Source of the DNA: a virus
DNA length: 64,000 nt
Virus record (IMG/VR): IMGVR_UViG_3300021407_000012
Coordinates: 1-64,000 of that record
Direction: 5' to 3' (one strand)
Below the pieces are notes generated by a model, which had not been told where the DNA came from, ran no database searches, and saw only the letters and a list, made by a program, of their open reading frames with translations. The stretch's first letter is position 1, and every line of letters starts with the position of its first letter. Made by a program: the position numbers and the translations under genes. Shown here piece after piece: positions 43,041 through 50,814 of this stretch.

Positions 43041-43898
43041 ATGGCTAAAAAAAAGAATAAGGGAACAGAATATGAAATCAATTTTGTTGAAATTTTAACG
43101 AAAGCAGGTTTAGCCTCGCCGGGGCATACTACGGGAGGAAATGGTACCGACGCTTATATTTGTGATTTCTTGGTTGAACTTAAGAAGAGTAAGAAAGCTC
43201 ATTATCTTCAAAAGACTTTACATTGGATTAATGGTAAAGGTTGGCAATTTGCTGAACCTGAAGAGAAAACCTCTCAAGTAGAGTTTATGAAATGCTTAGA
43301 AACGTTGCCGAGTATTCTTGAATATATCAATGAAAATTGGCCAAAGCCAACAGGGAATTATGAAATTGATGTTGAACGTATTGTGAATTTAGAGGATATT
43401 CAAAAGCACGCAAAGATTACTAATGATCAAATGATGGATATGATTAGGACATTCTATTATGATAAGAGAAATACTTATCTTCATGTGGGGAGCGGTTTTG
43501 GTCTGTACCATTTTAACGATGATCATGGACATTTTCTTACACCTAGATTTGGTGGTGGCGCTGCTAAAATGAGAGCGCGTCTTAAGAAAACAAAGACACC
43601 GAAAGAGGAAGGAAAAAAAATACAGTACCACTTTCAGTTGCAGTTGGAGTTAACTTCGCTTCCAAAATCACCTATTGACTTGAACGATCCGGTTATGCTA
43701 CAATCCTTCATCGATAGACACCGGGACGGCTTTATCTCGGGAAAATGGAAGATAGAACATTGGGATCGTCTTAAGCCTCTTCTTAGACTTGGCTTTATTA
43801 CATCGTTACCTCCTAAACCGATAAGGAAAGACAATGAACAAGTTTCAGGCGGCTTTCGAAGCGAAGCGGGCTCGTTTAGTCACAGCCTTGCGCTCTAA
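43041..43898 (+). CDS. Possible PD-(D/E)XK nuclease, 285 aa
   Basis: KGTEYEINFVEILTKAG at the start and GTDAYICDFLVELKKSKKAHY give an E...D..(V)ELK arrangement like restriction-type nucleases. The remaining 200 residues are not recognised; a His/Phe/Gly-rich part (LYHFNDDHGHF) follows. A large phage nuclease or DNA-modifying accessory is the best guess. Confidence 0.5.
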   Translation: MAKKKNKGTEYEINFVEILTKAGLASPGHTTGGNGTDAYICDFLVELKKSKKAHYLQKTLHWINGKGWQFAEPEEKTSQVEFMKCLETLPSILEYINENWPKPTGNYEIDVERIVNLEDIQKHAKITNDQMMDMIRTFYYDKRNTYLHVGSGFGLYHFNDDHGHFLTPRFGGGAAKMRARLKKTKTPKEEGKKIQYHFQLQLELTSLPKSPIDLNDPVMLQSFIDRHRDGFISGKWKIEHWDRLKPLLRLGFITSLPPKPIRKDNEQVSGGFRSEAGSFSHSLAL

Positions 43899-44091
43899 GG
43901 AAACTGGCGTCATTTTGACGCTGCCGCGCCCAAAGCGTCATTATGATGTGTTTGTGTCAAACAACATCCCCCTTGAGGAAAGAACCAAGTATGATTGTGG
44001 GTTTTTCGATCCGCAGGAAAATGATTTCCTCAAGCAGGGTCGGGGTGATGGGGAGTATCCTCTTGATTCCGTTAGGGTGTTTGTGGTATGA
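43834..44091 (+). CDS. Hypothetical protein, 85 aa
   Basis: AAGGA before the ATG; overlaps the previous gene by 65 bases. Basic N-terminal helix, then TLPRPKRHYDVFVSNNIP. Unknown. Confidence 0.58.
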   Translation: MNKFQAAFEAKRARLVTALRSKETGVILTLPRPKRHYDVFVSNNIPLEERTKYDCGFFDPQENDFLKQGRGDGEYPLDSVRVFVV

Positions 44092-44294
44092 TTGAACAAA
44101 ATTTTTTCGTCAAAAGACTTGGACGTATTCATGAGAAAACGACTAAAAAGCTTAAAATTTTTGTAGATTTTAAGCTTTATCCTTTTCATCCTTTTGATAT
44201 GGCTAGAAATATTGATAATGTTAACCTTATGTATAATATTCAACTTCACGATCATGAATGGCAAATATTGTACGAACAGTGGTTTCAGAGGTAA
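44088..44294 (+). CDS. FP-motif-like small protein, 68 aa
   Basis: Basic start (FFVKRLGRIHEKTTKKLK), FKLYPFHPFDMARN, C-terminal HEWQILYEQWFQR. ATGA overlap. Confidence 0.57.
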   Translation: MIEQNFFVKRLGRIHEKTTKKLKIFVDFKLYPFHPFDMARNIDNVNLMYNIQLHDHEWQILYEQWFQR

Positions 44295-44475
44295 AATGTT
44301 TAATTATGATCGATTCGATGAAGTGAAAAGGGTGTTGTATATTGCAACAAATATGCATTTAGGTAATCCTTATGTATATTATAAAGGTATTGATCTATCG
44401 ATACCTTTATATCGAGGATGGGGAACTATCCTTAGAACAGGATTGACAAGTGTTTTGGGAGCGTTTGACGCATAA
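44295..44475 (+). CDS. Small protein, 59 aa
   Basis: Directly follows the previous stop, AGAGG in its end. Contains PLYRGWGTILRTGLTSVL, similar to PLRRWGIVLKQDMLLAI in the product at 47622, which suggests a second small paralogue group. Confidence 0.55.
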
Positions 44476-44800
44476 CGAACAAGATCGATACTGGTCCCTC
44501 TCGCAAAGGCTTAAGAGGTATGTGACGGCTTGTCTTCAATTTCCTGGTGTTGAAAAGGCTATGATAGAGTGGTTGAAGGCTGCTCATGAAGAGCGCGAAG
44601 CAATCTGCCGACGTGAAGAGCGTAAGAGTAACCATTTTACTCATAATGTCGCCAATCACGTTCATTATGACCAAGAAACCATCCGAATGCACTTGGAGTT
44701 GGAATTGAATTTTTGCCGAGATCATATGGTTAATTCAGTGTGTACCGATGCTGAGTTAATTGAGATTGAATTACTGGCATGCAAGGGATGGGGAATATGA
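44450..44800 (+). CDS. Hypothetical protein, 116 aa, GTG start
   Basis: GTG with AGGA eight bases upstream. Helical, His/Glu-rich (EEREAICRREERKSNHFTHN). Overlaps both neighbours. Unknown. Confidence 0.58.
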   Translation: MFWERLTHNEQDRYWSLSQRLKRYVTACLQFPGVEKAMIEWLKAAHEEREAICRREERKSNHFTHNVANHVHYDQETIRMHLELELNFCRDHMVNSVCTDAELIEIELLACKGWGI

Positions 44801-45012
44801 ACCATACTGAAGTTGGGGAGATCAAAGGTAAGATCAACACTAAGGTTTTTAACCGTTATCTTAATATAGCTAAAAATGATGTTGTTGATAATTGGTGGGT
44901 TATAGCAAACGAACTTTCAAGATTTAACGGTTGTTTTACTATTAGAAATCCTCTTCAAAGAGCTATAGCTGATATGCGATATCTAGATAAACTAAATAAA
45001 CCCCAGAGGTAA
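44797..45012 (+). CDS. FP-motif-like small protein, 71 aa
   Basis: ATGA overlap. VFNRYLNIAKNDVVDNWWVIAN, then NPLQRAIADMRYLDKL. Dispersed-family style. Confidence 0.57.
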   Translation: MNHTEVGEIKGKINTKVFNRYLNIAKNDVVDNWWVIANELSRFNGCFTIRNPLQRAIADMRYLDKLNKPQR

Positions 45013-45020
45013 AAAACAAA

Positions 45021-45308
45021 ATGATACTTCCTGAATCTTTAGTAGGTTATATTGCATCGGTCTATATTTGTCTAGCATCAGCGACCGTTTGTGATAATTC
45101 AAATGCTCTTTGGACAAATTGGGCTTATATGCGCCCTGATAATGGTATGGTCGAACTTTCGTCCCCTGAGAAATTGAAGCAGATTTGTATCGATACAATG
45201 AAAAAAAATATTCCGAAGATCAATGCTCCTTATTTTACCATGGACGGGTCGAAAGAGGGCGAGCGATTAAAAATTCGGATTGAATGCGAAAAAGGTGTTG
45301 ACATCTGA
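45021..45308 (+). CDS. Possible exported protein, 95 aa
   Basis: N-terminal hydrophobic stretch LVGYIASVYICLASATVC, then soluble part with two further Cys. The last codons contain the -35 box of the tmRNA promoter. Unknown. Confidence 0.6.
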   Translation: MILPESLVGYIASVYICLASATVCDNSNALWTNWAYMRPDNGMVELSSPEKLKQICIDTMKKNIPKINAPYFTMDGSKEGERLKIRIECEKGVDI

Positions 45309-45326
45309 CCCAAGATGCAGTATAAA
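45298..45326 (+). promoter_or_regulatory. sigma70-type promoter of the tmRNA
   Basis: TTGACA, 17-base spacer, TATAAA (reads TATAAATA, also a late-type box); predicted start near 45333. Confidence 0.8.
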
Positions 45327-45332
45327 TAAGAC

Positions 45333-45624
45333 ACTGGACGATTAGTTGATGGTTCAACTAAACACGAAACACTCGGGGGCAGTACCCGATACCTCCACCA
45401 AAAGCACATACCCTACCCAAAGGGTTGTTGACAGGGTTGGAAGGATCAACGCACAGGATGTGCTTTTGATGGGGGTAAAATAGGTTCGACTTCGTGTGGA
45501 ATGGAATCGGATAGTCGGTCGGTATATAACTGTCGCATCAAACGACAACTTTGCTCGGGAACTCGCCCTCGCGGCGTAATTCCCTACGGAGTTCGGTAGC
45601 TTCCTTGGCAACAGAAAAGCTACC
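45333..45624 (+). ncRNA. ssrA: Circularly permuted (two-piece) tmRNA
   Basis: Rescues stalled ribosomes. The acceptor piece comes first: T arm TCGGG-GGCAGTA-CCCGA and 3' end TACCTCC-A-CCA at 45400. A spacer closed by AAAGCACAT/ATGTGCTTT (45401-45409 with 45459-45467) follows; then the coding piece starts GGGGGTA (45471), pairing with TACCTCC, then AGGTTCGAC. The tag frame begins at GCA 45535 and reads ASNDNFARELALAA to TAA 45577-45579, like alphaproteobacterial tags. A final GGTAGCTT/AAGCTACC hairpin (45595-45624) may terminate it. Confidence 0.93.
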
Positions 45625-45662
45625 ATTTCACCATGTGTTTAACGAAAATAGGAGTGTATACA

Positions 45663-46169
45663 ATGAGTTTGAATTCGAATGTTCGTAAGTTTGACCCTGT
45701 AAAGGGTATGGCGTTTCAGGGCGACCTCGCCATCGTTCCGGTTCCGGCTTCCGTGAAGCTTAACACCGCCAACGAAATCCAGCCCAAGAACGGCTACCTT
45801 GTTCTTCTTGAGGGTGAGTTGACTGGTCATCACCATGCAATTCCGGTCCTTGAGCGTCCGACCACTCAGGTTGAGCCGAAGACCACCCCGAAGAAGACCA
45901 GCAAGACTGTTGAAAACCTTTTCGACCTTGCTACTCAGGCTCCGTCCACCGCCAAGATGTATCGTGATGCAAACGTCGCATCAGAGATGCAGCGCCTCGG
46001 CATCCTTACCCGTACCGACCTGATTGTCGGTGTGCTTGAGGTTTCCGAAGGTAACGGTGTTATCCTTCGCCATCACGAGCATGATGGTATCCACCTTCCG
46101 AAGGGCACTTACTACATCGGTCGTCAGGTCGAAAGTGCTTTCAATGAAGAGCGCCGGGTCGCCGACTAA
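45663..46169 (+). CDS. Hypothetical protein, 168 aa, GC-rich cassette gene 1
   Basis: AGGAG before the ATG. FQGDLAIVPVPASVKLNTANEI and LVLLEGELTGHHHAIPV, then a Lys/Thr/Pro linker and a C-terminal HEHDGIHLPKGTYYIGRQ segment that mirrors the first (metal-binding-like His clusters). Codon use is clearly more GC-rich than in flanking genes. In my memory such a protein often precedes DUF6745 genes. Function unknown. Confidence 0.68.
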   Translation: MSLNSNVRKFDPVKGMAFQGDLAIVPVPASVKLNTANEIQPKNGYLVLLEGELTGHHHAIPVLERPTTQVEPKTTPKKTSKTVENLFDLATQAPSTAKMYRDANVASEMQRLGILTRTDLIVGVLEVSEGNGVILRHHEHDGIHLPKGTYYIGRQVESAFNEERRVAD

Positions 46170-46188
46170 TAATCGGTAACCAGTATCA

Positions 46189-46211
46189 GGGGGCTTGATT
46201 GCCCCCTTTTT
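46189..46211 (+). terminator. Rho-independent terminator
   Basis: GGGGGC-TTGATT-GCCCCC followed by five T residues. Confidence 0.92.
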
Positions 46212-46244
46212 ATCTCCATGTCCTTCTAACATGAGGTTTATATT

Positions 46245-47369
46245 ATGAGCAATAAGAAATTGATTTCCCTCACCGACGAACACAAGGCACAAATCCACCC
46301 TTGGCATGAACGGTGGGTAAAGATCGCGATGCGAACCAAGCCTCAGACTGAGGATGAGCGGGAGATCATGCGTGGGGCAGTAAAGGGTTTGTATAAGGCT
46401 GCAAACTTGGAAATGCCTCGGTATATCATTTTTGGTGATTCTCCGGTTTCGTGCCAGATTACCGCTGGTGGTTCATACTATGCGATGAACACCAAAACCT
46501 CCCTCAATCTCAATATCCAAACTGATAATCCGATTATCAAGTCGGCGATCAAAACTCTGGAACAAATCATTGGACCGGAGAAGTTGGTCAAGAATGAAAA
46601 GAAGCCTGTCAAGGTTGATGATACCAAGTTGAATTGGGGTCGTCAGATGGTCATCGCTATGCTGCCGCATGGCAAGACCAAGGACGTTGATGGTCTGTGC
46701 GATGAAATCAAGGTCGCACTCAATGCTTACTCCGGTGGTAACATGTGGAGCGCAGGCGTTGACTTCATTTCCTTCTTCAGACACGTCGTTGGATTGGATA
46801 TTGACTATACGGAATGGGATCATTACGAAAAGGCATCAATGTATGGCGGTTTCCGTTATATGTATGCTGACTTCTGTGTTATCTCAGACTTCCCGAAGCA
46901 TATCTCCCTGGACAACGGTAACGTTGCTCATAACGATGAAGGTCCCTCGCATGCTTGGCGAGATGGCTTTGAAATCTTTAACTGGCACGGAATTTTGATT
47001 GCTCCCGAATACCAGTGGGTTATCAAGGAGCCTCAAAAGCTTACTCCGGTTATTATTGCCAACGAGCGCAACGCCGAAATGCGTCGTATCATGCTCGAAA
47101 AGTTCGGCTTTGAGAAGTATCTTGAAGCTGGTAAGGCAGAAACCATGGCGAAGGATATGGACGGCAATGGCTTTGAGCGATTGCTTTTGTCCCTCACTGT
47201 TGGGGCAGATCGTATCCGGGTGCTTCAGGTGCTCAACGGTTCCCTTGAAGCCGATGGTTCCCGTCGAAAGTTCCATATCGGAGCAATGCCGGGCACTAAC
47301 CCCCACGAGTGTGTGGCGGCATCTTACGGTATTAGCCCTTCGAAGTACAAGGAAGAGGTTCGTACTTAA
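46245..47369 (+). CDS. DUF6745-like protein, 374 aa
   Basis: GAGG upstream. The segment NDEGPSHAWRDGFEIFNWHG followed by WVIKEP resembles the RDGW.ly.W.G..VP core of DUF6745 proteins, whose activity is unknown to me. N-terminal 100 residues helical. GC-rich codons as in the preceding gene, and bracketed by terminators, so the two form a separate cassette, possibly acquired together or highly expressed. Confidence 0.65.
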   Translation: MSNKKLISLTDEHKAQIHPWHERWVKIAMRTKPQTEDEREIMRGAVKGLYKAANLEMPRYIIFGDSPVSCQITAGGSYYAMNTKTSLNLNIQTDNPIIKSAIKTLEQIIGPEKLVKNEKKPVKVDDTKLNWGRQMVIAMLPHGKTKDVDGLCDEIKVALNAYSGGNMWSAGVDFISFFRHVVGLDIDYTEWDHYEKASMYGGFRYMYADFCVISDFPKHISLDNGNVAHNDEGPSHAWRDGFEIFNWHGILIAPEYQWVIKEPQKLTPVIIANERNAEMRRIMLEKFGFEKYLEAGKAETMAKDMDGNGFERLLLSLTVGADRIRVLQVLNGSLEADGSRRKFHIGAMPGTNPHECVAASYGISPSKYKEEVRT

Positions 47370-47397
47370 TAAAAGCCTCGGGCTTACGAATTAAAAA

Positions 47398-47420
47398 GGG
47401 GGGCTTAATTGCCCCCCTTT
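47398..47420 (+). terminator. Rho-independent terminator
   Basis: GGGGGGC-TTAATT-GCCCCCC plus TTT. Confidence 0.88.
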
Positions 47421-47436
47421 GGTTAGGAGCAGGGAT

Positions 47437-47625
47437 ATGAACGCTATTATAACCAAAATGAACAATCTTTATCATCGTGCCTACCATATGGTATTTCTTA
47501 GAACTAACATTGAAGAAAGAAAATATGTAACAGGCGAATTTATGCCCTTACGTGCTCCTTATGTAACTTTGTGTAATATGTGTCAAATTGAGGCTGACCG
47601 TTGTATAGCAAAGGCATTCAAATGA
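47437..47625 (+). CDS. Small protein, 62 aa
   Basis: AGGGA before the ATG. LYHRAYHMVFLRTNIEERKY and a C-terminal CNMCQIEADRCIAKAF. Unknown. Confidence 0.58.
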   Translation: MNAIITKMNNLYHRAYHMVFLRTNIEERKYVTGEFMPLRAPYVTLCNMCQIEADRCIAKAFK

Positions 47626-47807
47626 AGCTAATGAATAGATATTATGATTTAGATGAAACGCTACGTCATAAAACTCTTACGGCACAATGTGAATTAAAGG
47701 ATGTATCGGTTCAATCAGGTATAGTTCCATTACGGAGATGGGGAATTGTCTTAAAACAGGATATGCTTTTGGCAATTATAAAGGAAAGTGACCGGGCATT
47801 CATATGA
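47622..47807 (+). CDS. Small protein, 61 aa
   Basis: ATGA overlap. PLRRWGIVLKQDMLLAII resembles the C-terminal part of the product at 44295. Overlaps gp33 as ATGA. Confidence 0.57.
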   Translation: MKLMNRYYDLDETLRHKTLTAQCELKDVSVQSGIVPLRRWGIVLKQDMLLAIIKESDRAFI

Positions 47808-48031
47808 TTGATATCAAAATAAAGTCTGAAACTTTTACCACCGACGTTGAAAAAATTGTCGCAGGCGGTAGTAAATATTTGGATGCTATTTTACGTTGGG
47901 CTGATGAAAAGGGGGTGGAAATGGAGTATATCTCATCCCTTATTGATGAGAATCCAGCTATTAGGCTTAAGCTTCAGAGGGAAGCTGAAGACCTACACTT
48001 CCTAAAGAAGGCTCGAAGGGTCCGAATCTAA
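47804..48031 (+). CDS. 33: Late transcription coactivator gp33-like
   Basis: 75 residues. KYLDAILRWADEKGVEMEYI and IRLKLQREAEDLHFLKK match the pattern of gp33 of T4-like marine phages (YIDAVVxxCEExGIExE, IKxKxExEAxxLNFL). gp33 binds the polymerase flap and links late promoters to the sliding clamp. The T4 synteny with gp59 and gp32 just downstream, and TAAATA motifs before late genes, support this. Confidence 0.75.
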   Translation: MIDIKIKSETFTTDVEKIVAGGSKYLDAILRWADEKGVEMEYISSLIDENPAIRLKLQREAEDLHFLKKARRVRI

Positions 48032-48065
48032 ATATCCTCAGGTAAATCCAAACTTGAGGTAACCA

Positions 48066-48524
48066 GTGAGGATTGTATTTGAGGGAAAGCCAAAGAAAAT
48101 CAGTTTAAAGAAATGTCGGCAAGCCCTGCACTTCTTTGCTTCGATATTATTTCCTCGTCGGATCAATACTCGGCTACCTCTGGTTGTAAAGTTTATACCC
48201 GGCTACCTTAAGAAAGAAGATTGTAAAGGAGCTACCGATTGGGTGGAAGCAGATGCCCCCTTGTTTTCTTTCGAATTAGATGATAATCTATCGTCTCGGG
48301 AAACCCTGAAGGTTATCGCTCACGAGTTAGTTCATGTTAAACAGATGCGCCTAGGGGAATTGGTCGAGACTAATCATGCATCGAAGTTCCTTTATAAGAA
48401 CAAATCGTTTGATATCGCCAAGATTGATTATTGGGACTTGCCTCATGAGATAGAGGCATATGGTAGAGAAGTAGGTTTATATACTCGTTATCATGATATC
48501 GTTGTGAAAAAGAGAAAGAAATGA
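48066..48524 (+). CDS. HExxH metalloprotease-like protein, GTG start
   Basis: 152 residues; GAGGT before GTG 48066. VIAHELVHVKQM is a zinc HExxH motif and LPHEIEAYGRE supplies a downstream Glu, like SprT-type or gluzincin phage proteins. N-terminal basic helix. Could process a phage or host protein; substrate unknown. A CTAAATAT motif lies at about 48032. Confidence 0.72.
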   Translation: MRIVFEGKPKKISLKKCRQALHFFASILFPRRINTRLPLVVKFIPGYLKKEDCKGATDWVEADAPLFSFELDDNLSSRETLKVIAHELVHVKQMRLGELVETNHASKFLYKNKSFDIAKIDYWDLPHEIEAYGREVGLYTRYHDIVVKKRKK

Positions 48525-48745
48525 ACCCTCTTAGATTTTATAGACGTGATACTGGTAGATGGTACCAGATACAATTATACTTTCAAACTCATTTCATGAC
48601 AGATGGGTGGCTATCCGATGTGGTTTATAATTATGCTGCCAGGGTGTTGACTAAAAGACTTGTTGGACTTGACCCCCCTCGTCATTATACTATAGGTATG
48701 TTAAAACTAATGAGTGAGAGTATCTACAATGAAACATCCTCTTAA
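48521..48745 (+). CDS. Aromatic-rich small protein, 74 aa
   Basis: ATGA overlap. RWYQIQLYFQTHFMTDGWLSD then GLDPPRHYTIGMLKLMSESIY, fitting the family order. Confidence 0.58.
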   Translation: MNPLRFYRRDTGRWYQIQLYFQTHFMTDGWLSDVVYNYAARVLTKRLVGLDPPRHYTIGMLKLMSESIYNETSS

Positions 48746-48926
48746 CCTTAGAATTTTTACTGAACGTCCTAGTATCGGTCTTGTATATAGAAGTGCTTAT
48801 CTTTATCATGAATGGATGACGCAAAGTGTTTATTATGAAGTAAATAATATTCTCCGTAGAAGAGAATGGTTATTCGATATATATGACCAACTTAGAACGA
48901 TAAACAGGCATCTTTATGCACGCTGA
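48729..48926 (+). CDS. Aromatic-rich small protein, 65 aa
   Basis: LVYRSAYLYHEWMTQSVYYEV with a basic end (LRTINRHLYAR). Overlaps neighbours on both sides. Confidence 0.56.
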   Translation: MKHPLNLRIFTERPSIGLVYRSAYLYHEWMTQSVYYEVNNILRRREWLFDIYDQLRTINRHLYAR

Positions 48927-49485
48927 TGAAGCGTTGAATCTTTACATTGCCCTGAAACTTCATTTCTCATCAATGTCATATGACTATGATAGATTTGGGG
49001 GTGAGATTAAAAATCCAGTGTCGGTTGAATGTCGTCCCGACAAGCTGAATTTTATGAAGCTGGCGAAAAAGAAAGACGTGTTCGGGCGGCTGGTATCCAA
49101 CCTGATCGTAAATCCGCGTGCACATATTTCCTCGATAATCGGCAAAGAAGGAGAGGATATCTATTTCGCTTGGAAGCGCCGGCATGAAAGTTTGAAGTAT
49201 CATATCAAAGAAGAAATGGAGAAACTGAAGGAAATCTTCCCCGAAGGTTTTAAGGTTGTGCAGCATCAACACCCCGAAGCCTTTAAGATGTATATTCGAA
49301 AGGATGTGTCTATTGAAGCTTTAGCGATCCTGAACAATTTTACTAATATGTTTCGAGCATGGGATAGAGATTTGAGAGATGATCCAGTGTGGGTAAACAT
49401 GCGTATTCCACTTCTGAAATATGGGAAATGGTTACATTATGATCGACAGGAAATGAGTAAGATTGTGAAGGAAGCTTTGTTATGA
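48916..49485 (+). CDS. 59: Replicative helicase loader gp59-like
   Basis: 189 residues. LNLYIALKLHFSSMSYDYDRF, FGRLVSNLIVNPRAHIS and ILNNFTNMFRAWDRDL follow the order of T4 gp59 (YKLYLMIKQHM..YD, FISNLVANQDAWIGD, LDSFLNIID). gp59 loads helicase gp41 at forks and interacts with gp32. All-helical, usual length (217 in T4). Two genes upstream of gp32. Confidence 0.82.
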   Translation: MHADEALNLYIALKLHFSSMSYDYDRFGGEIKNPVSVECRPDKLNFMKLAKKKDVFGRLVSNLIVNPRAHISSIIGKEGEDIYFAWKRRHESLKYHIKEEMEKLKEIFPEGFKVVQHQHPEAFKMYIRKDVSIEALAILNNFTNMFRAWDRDLRDDPVWVNMRIPLLKYGKWLHYDRQEMSKIVKEALL

Positions 49486-49676
49486 GGGGGATAGACAAGA
49501 GAGAGTATGAATTTATGCAGGGATGGATGGCTCGTACTCAACGATACTATCCATATATGACCAGTTATGCTTTGTGGGAGGGACCACGGAACGGTGATCC
49601 TCTGATCGTTTTCCACCCCCACCCGCCGTTGCGCATCCAAACCTACATGGACCAGATTTTCGAAAAAAACCCTTGA
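49482..49676 (+). CDS. Small protein, 64 aa
   Basis: ATGA overlap with gp59. YEFMQGWMARTQRYYPYMTSY and FHPHPPLRIQTYMDQIF give the family order of aromatic helix, FHP, C-terminal helix. Confidence 0.57.
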   Translation: MRGIDKREYEFMQGWMARTQRYYPYMTSYALWEGPRNGDPLIVFHPHPPLRIQTYMDQIFEKNP

Positions 49677-49701
49677 CAGGACAAGGGGTTAGCTGTATAC
49701 T
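49673..49701 (+). promoter_or_regulatory. sigma70-type promoter of gp32
   Basis: TTGACA, 17-base spacer, TATACT. Immediately followed by the late-type box at 49705, so gp32 may have tandem early/middle and late promoters. Confidence 0.78.
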
Positions 49702-49704
49702 CCC

Positions 49705-49710
49705 TAAATA
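49705..49710 (+). promoter_or_regulatory. TAAATA late-promoter-like motif
   Basis: CCCTAAATAG four bases after the sigma70 -10 box and 63 bases before gp32. Confidence 0.4.
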
Positions 49711-49772
49711 GTGAGGGTTCGGACAAACCGATCCCACTGTATACAACGTAAAAAACGAAAAGGGAGAATACA

Positions 49773-50696
49773 ATGACTTTTGCTAATCTAAAGAAGAATG
49801 CTAAAACATCTATTGAGACGATCAATAAAAAAGTTCAAGAGATGAACAAGTTCCAGAGCGATGATCGCTTTTGGCAACTGACAACCGACAAGGCTGGTAC
49901 AGGCGAAGCCACAATTCGCTTCCTTCCCACAAAAGACGCTGCGGCAAATGATGATGACATTCCATTCGTTCGTGTTTGGGACCATGGTTTTAAGGGTCCA
50001 GGCGGATGGTATATTGAAAAGTCGCTAACTACACTAGGTCCCGACACTCCTGATCCGGTGGCAGAATATAACAGCGCACTTTGGGCAACGGACGAAAAGG
50101 CTAAGAAAGATATCGTTTCTGGTACACCGAATAATCCCGGTACAAAGCGACGACTTCATTACGTTTCCAACATTCTTGTTGTGAACGATCCTGAAAATCC
50201 TTCGAACAACGGTAAGGTTATGTTGTTCAAGTATGGAAAGAAGATTTTTGAGAAGTTGAATTCGGCAATGAACCCGAAGTTTGCTACTCAGAAGGCAATC
50301 AATCCATTTGATATGTGGAGCGGTGTTAATCTAATCCTTCGTGCTCATAAGGAAGATGGTCAGCGCGTTTATTCACAGTCAGAATTTGAAGCTGCATCAC
50401 CGATTGCATCTACTGATAAGGAAATTGAAAAGATTTGGGGTAACACTTATTCCCTTAAGGAATTTGTTGACGCCAAGAATTTCAAGTCTTATGATGAACT
50501 TAAGGCACGTCTTGAACGTGTTTTGAAAAAGCCGGTAGCAGGTGCTACCTCTTCAGTTGAAGAACAGTCTCCGGTGAGACAGTCAACTGAGGGTCGCTCA
50601 AAGCCGGAACCGACCCAACAGGCAGAAACGCCACCTTGGGATGGTGAAGGTGACGAAGATGATGAACTAGCTGAATTTCGTAAGCTAGCTCAGTAA
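49773..50696 (+). CDS. 32: Single-stranded DNA-binding protein gp32
   Basis: 307 residues. N-terminal LASK-like basic region (ANLKKNAKTSI), core with DRFWQLTTDKAGTGEATIRF and NPENPSNNGKVMLFKYGKKI FEKL order (compare T4 [24 protein letters not shown]), FDMWSGVNL, and an acidic C-terminal tail (GDEDDELAEF) that contacts other replication proteins. The zinc-binding Cys residues of T4 gp32 are absent: the segment around LGPDTPDPVAEYN has no Cys. GGGAG before the ATG. Confidence 0.93.
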   Translation: MTFANLKKNAKTSIETINKKVQEMNKFQSDDRFWQLTTDKAGTGEATIRFLPTKDAAANDDDIPFVRVWDHGFKGPGGWYIEKSLTTLGPDTPDPVAEYNSALWATDEKAKKDIVSGTPNNPGTKRRLHYVSNILVVNDPENPSNNGKVMLFKYGKKIFEKLNSAMNPKFATQKAINPFDMWSGVNLILRAHKEDGQRVYSQSEFEAASPIASTDKEIEKIWGNTYSLKEFVDAKNFKSYDELKARLERVLKKPVAGATSSVEEQSPVRQSTEGRSKPEPTQQAETPPWDGEGDEDDELAEFRKLAQ

Positions 50697-50716
50697 CTTA
50701 GTGCCCTCGTGGTACG

Positions 50717-50752
50717 ACCCTCCGACAAGCAGCGTCTTTCGGAGGGTTTTTT
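50717..50752 (+). terminator. Rho-independent terminator
   Basis: ACCCTCCGA (50717-50725) pairs with TCGGAGGGT (50739-50747), then TTTTT. Confidence 0.93.
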
Positions 50753-50756
50753 CTTG

Positions 50757-50785
50757 TTGACAATCCCTCCGAGATCGCTTATATT
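50757..50785 (+). promoter_or_regulatory. sigma70-type promoter
   Basis: TTGACA, 17-base spacer, TATATT, directly behind the gp32 terminator; start predicted near 50792. Confidence 0.78.
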
Positions 50786-50814
50786 GGCTCTACGTGGTAG
50801 ATACAAAGGACAAG

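Noticed and set aside
45354-45626. Minus-strand open frame of 90 codons
   Set aside because: It lies entirely opposite the tmRNA gene.
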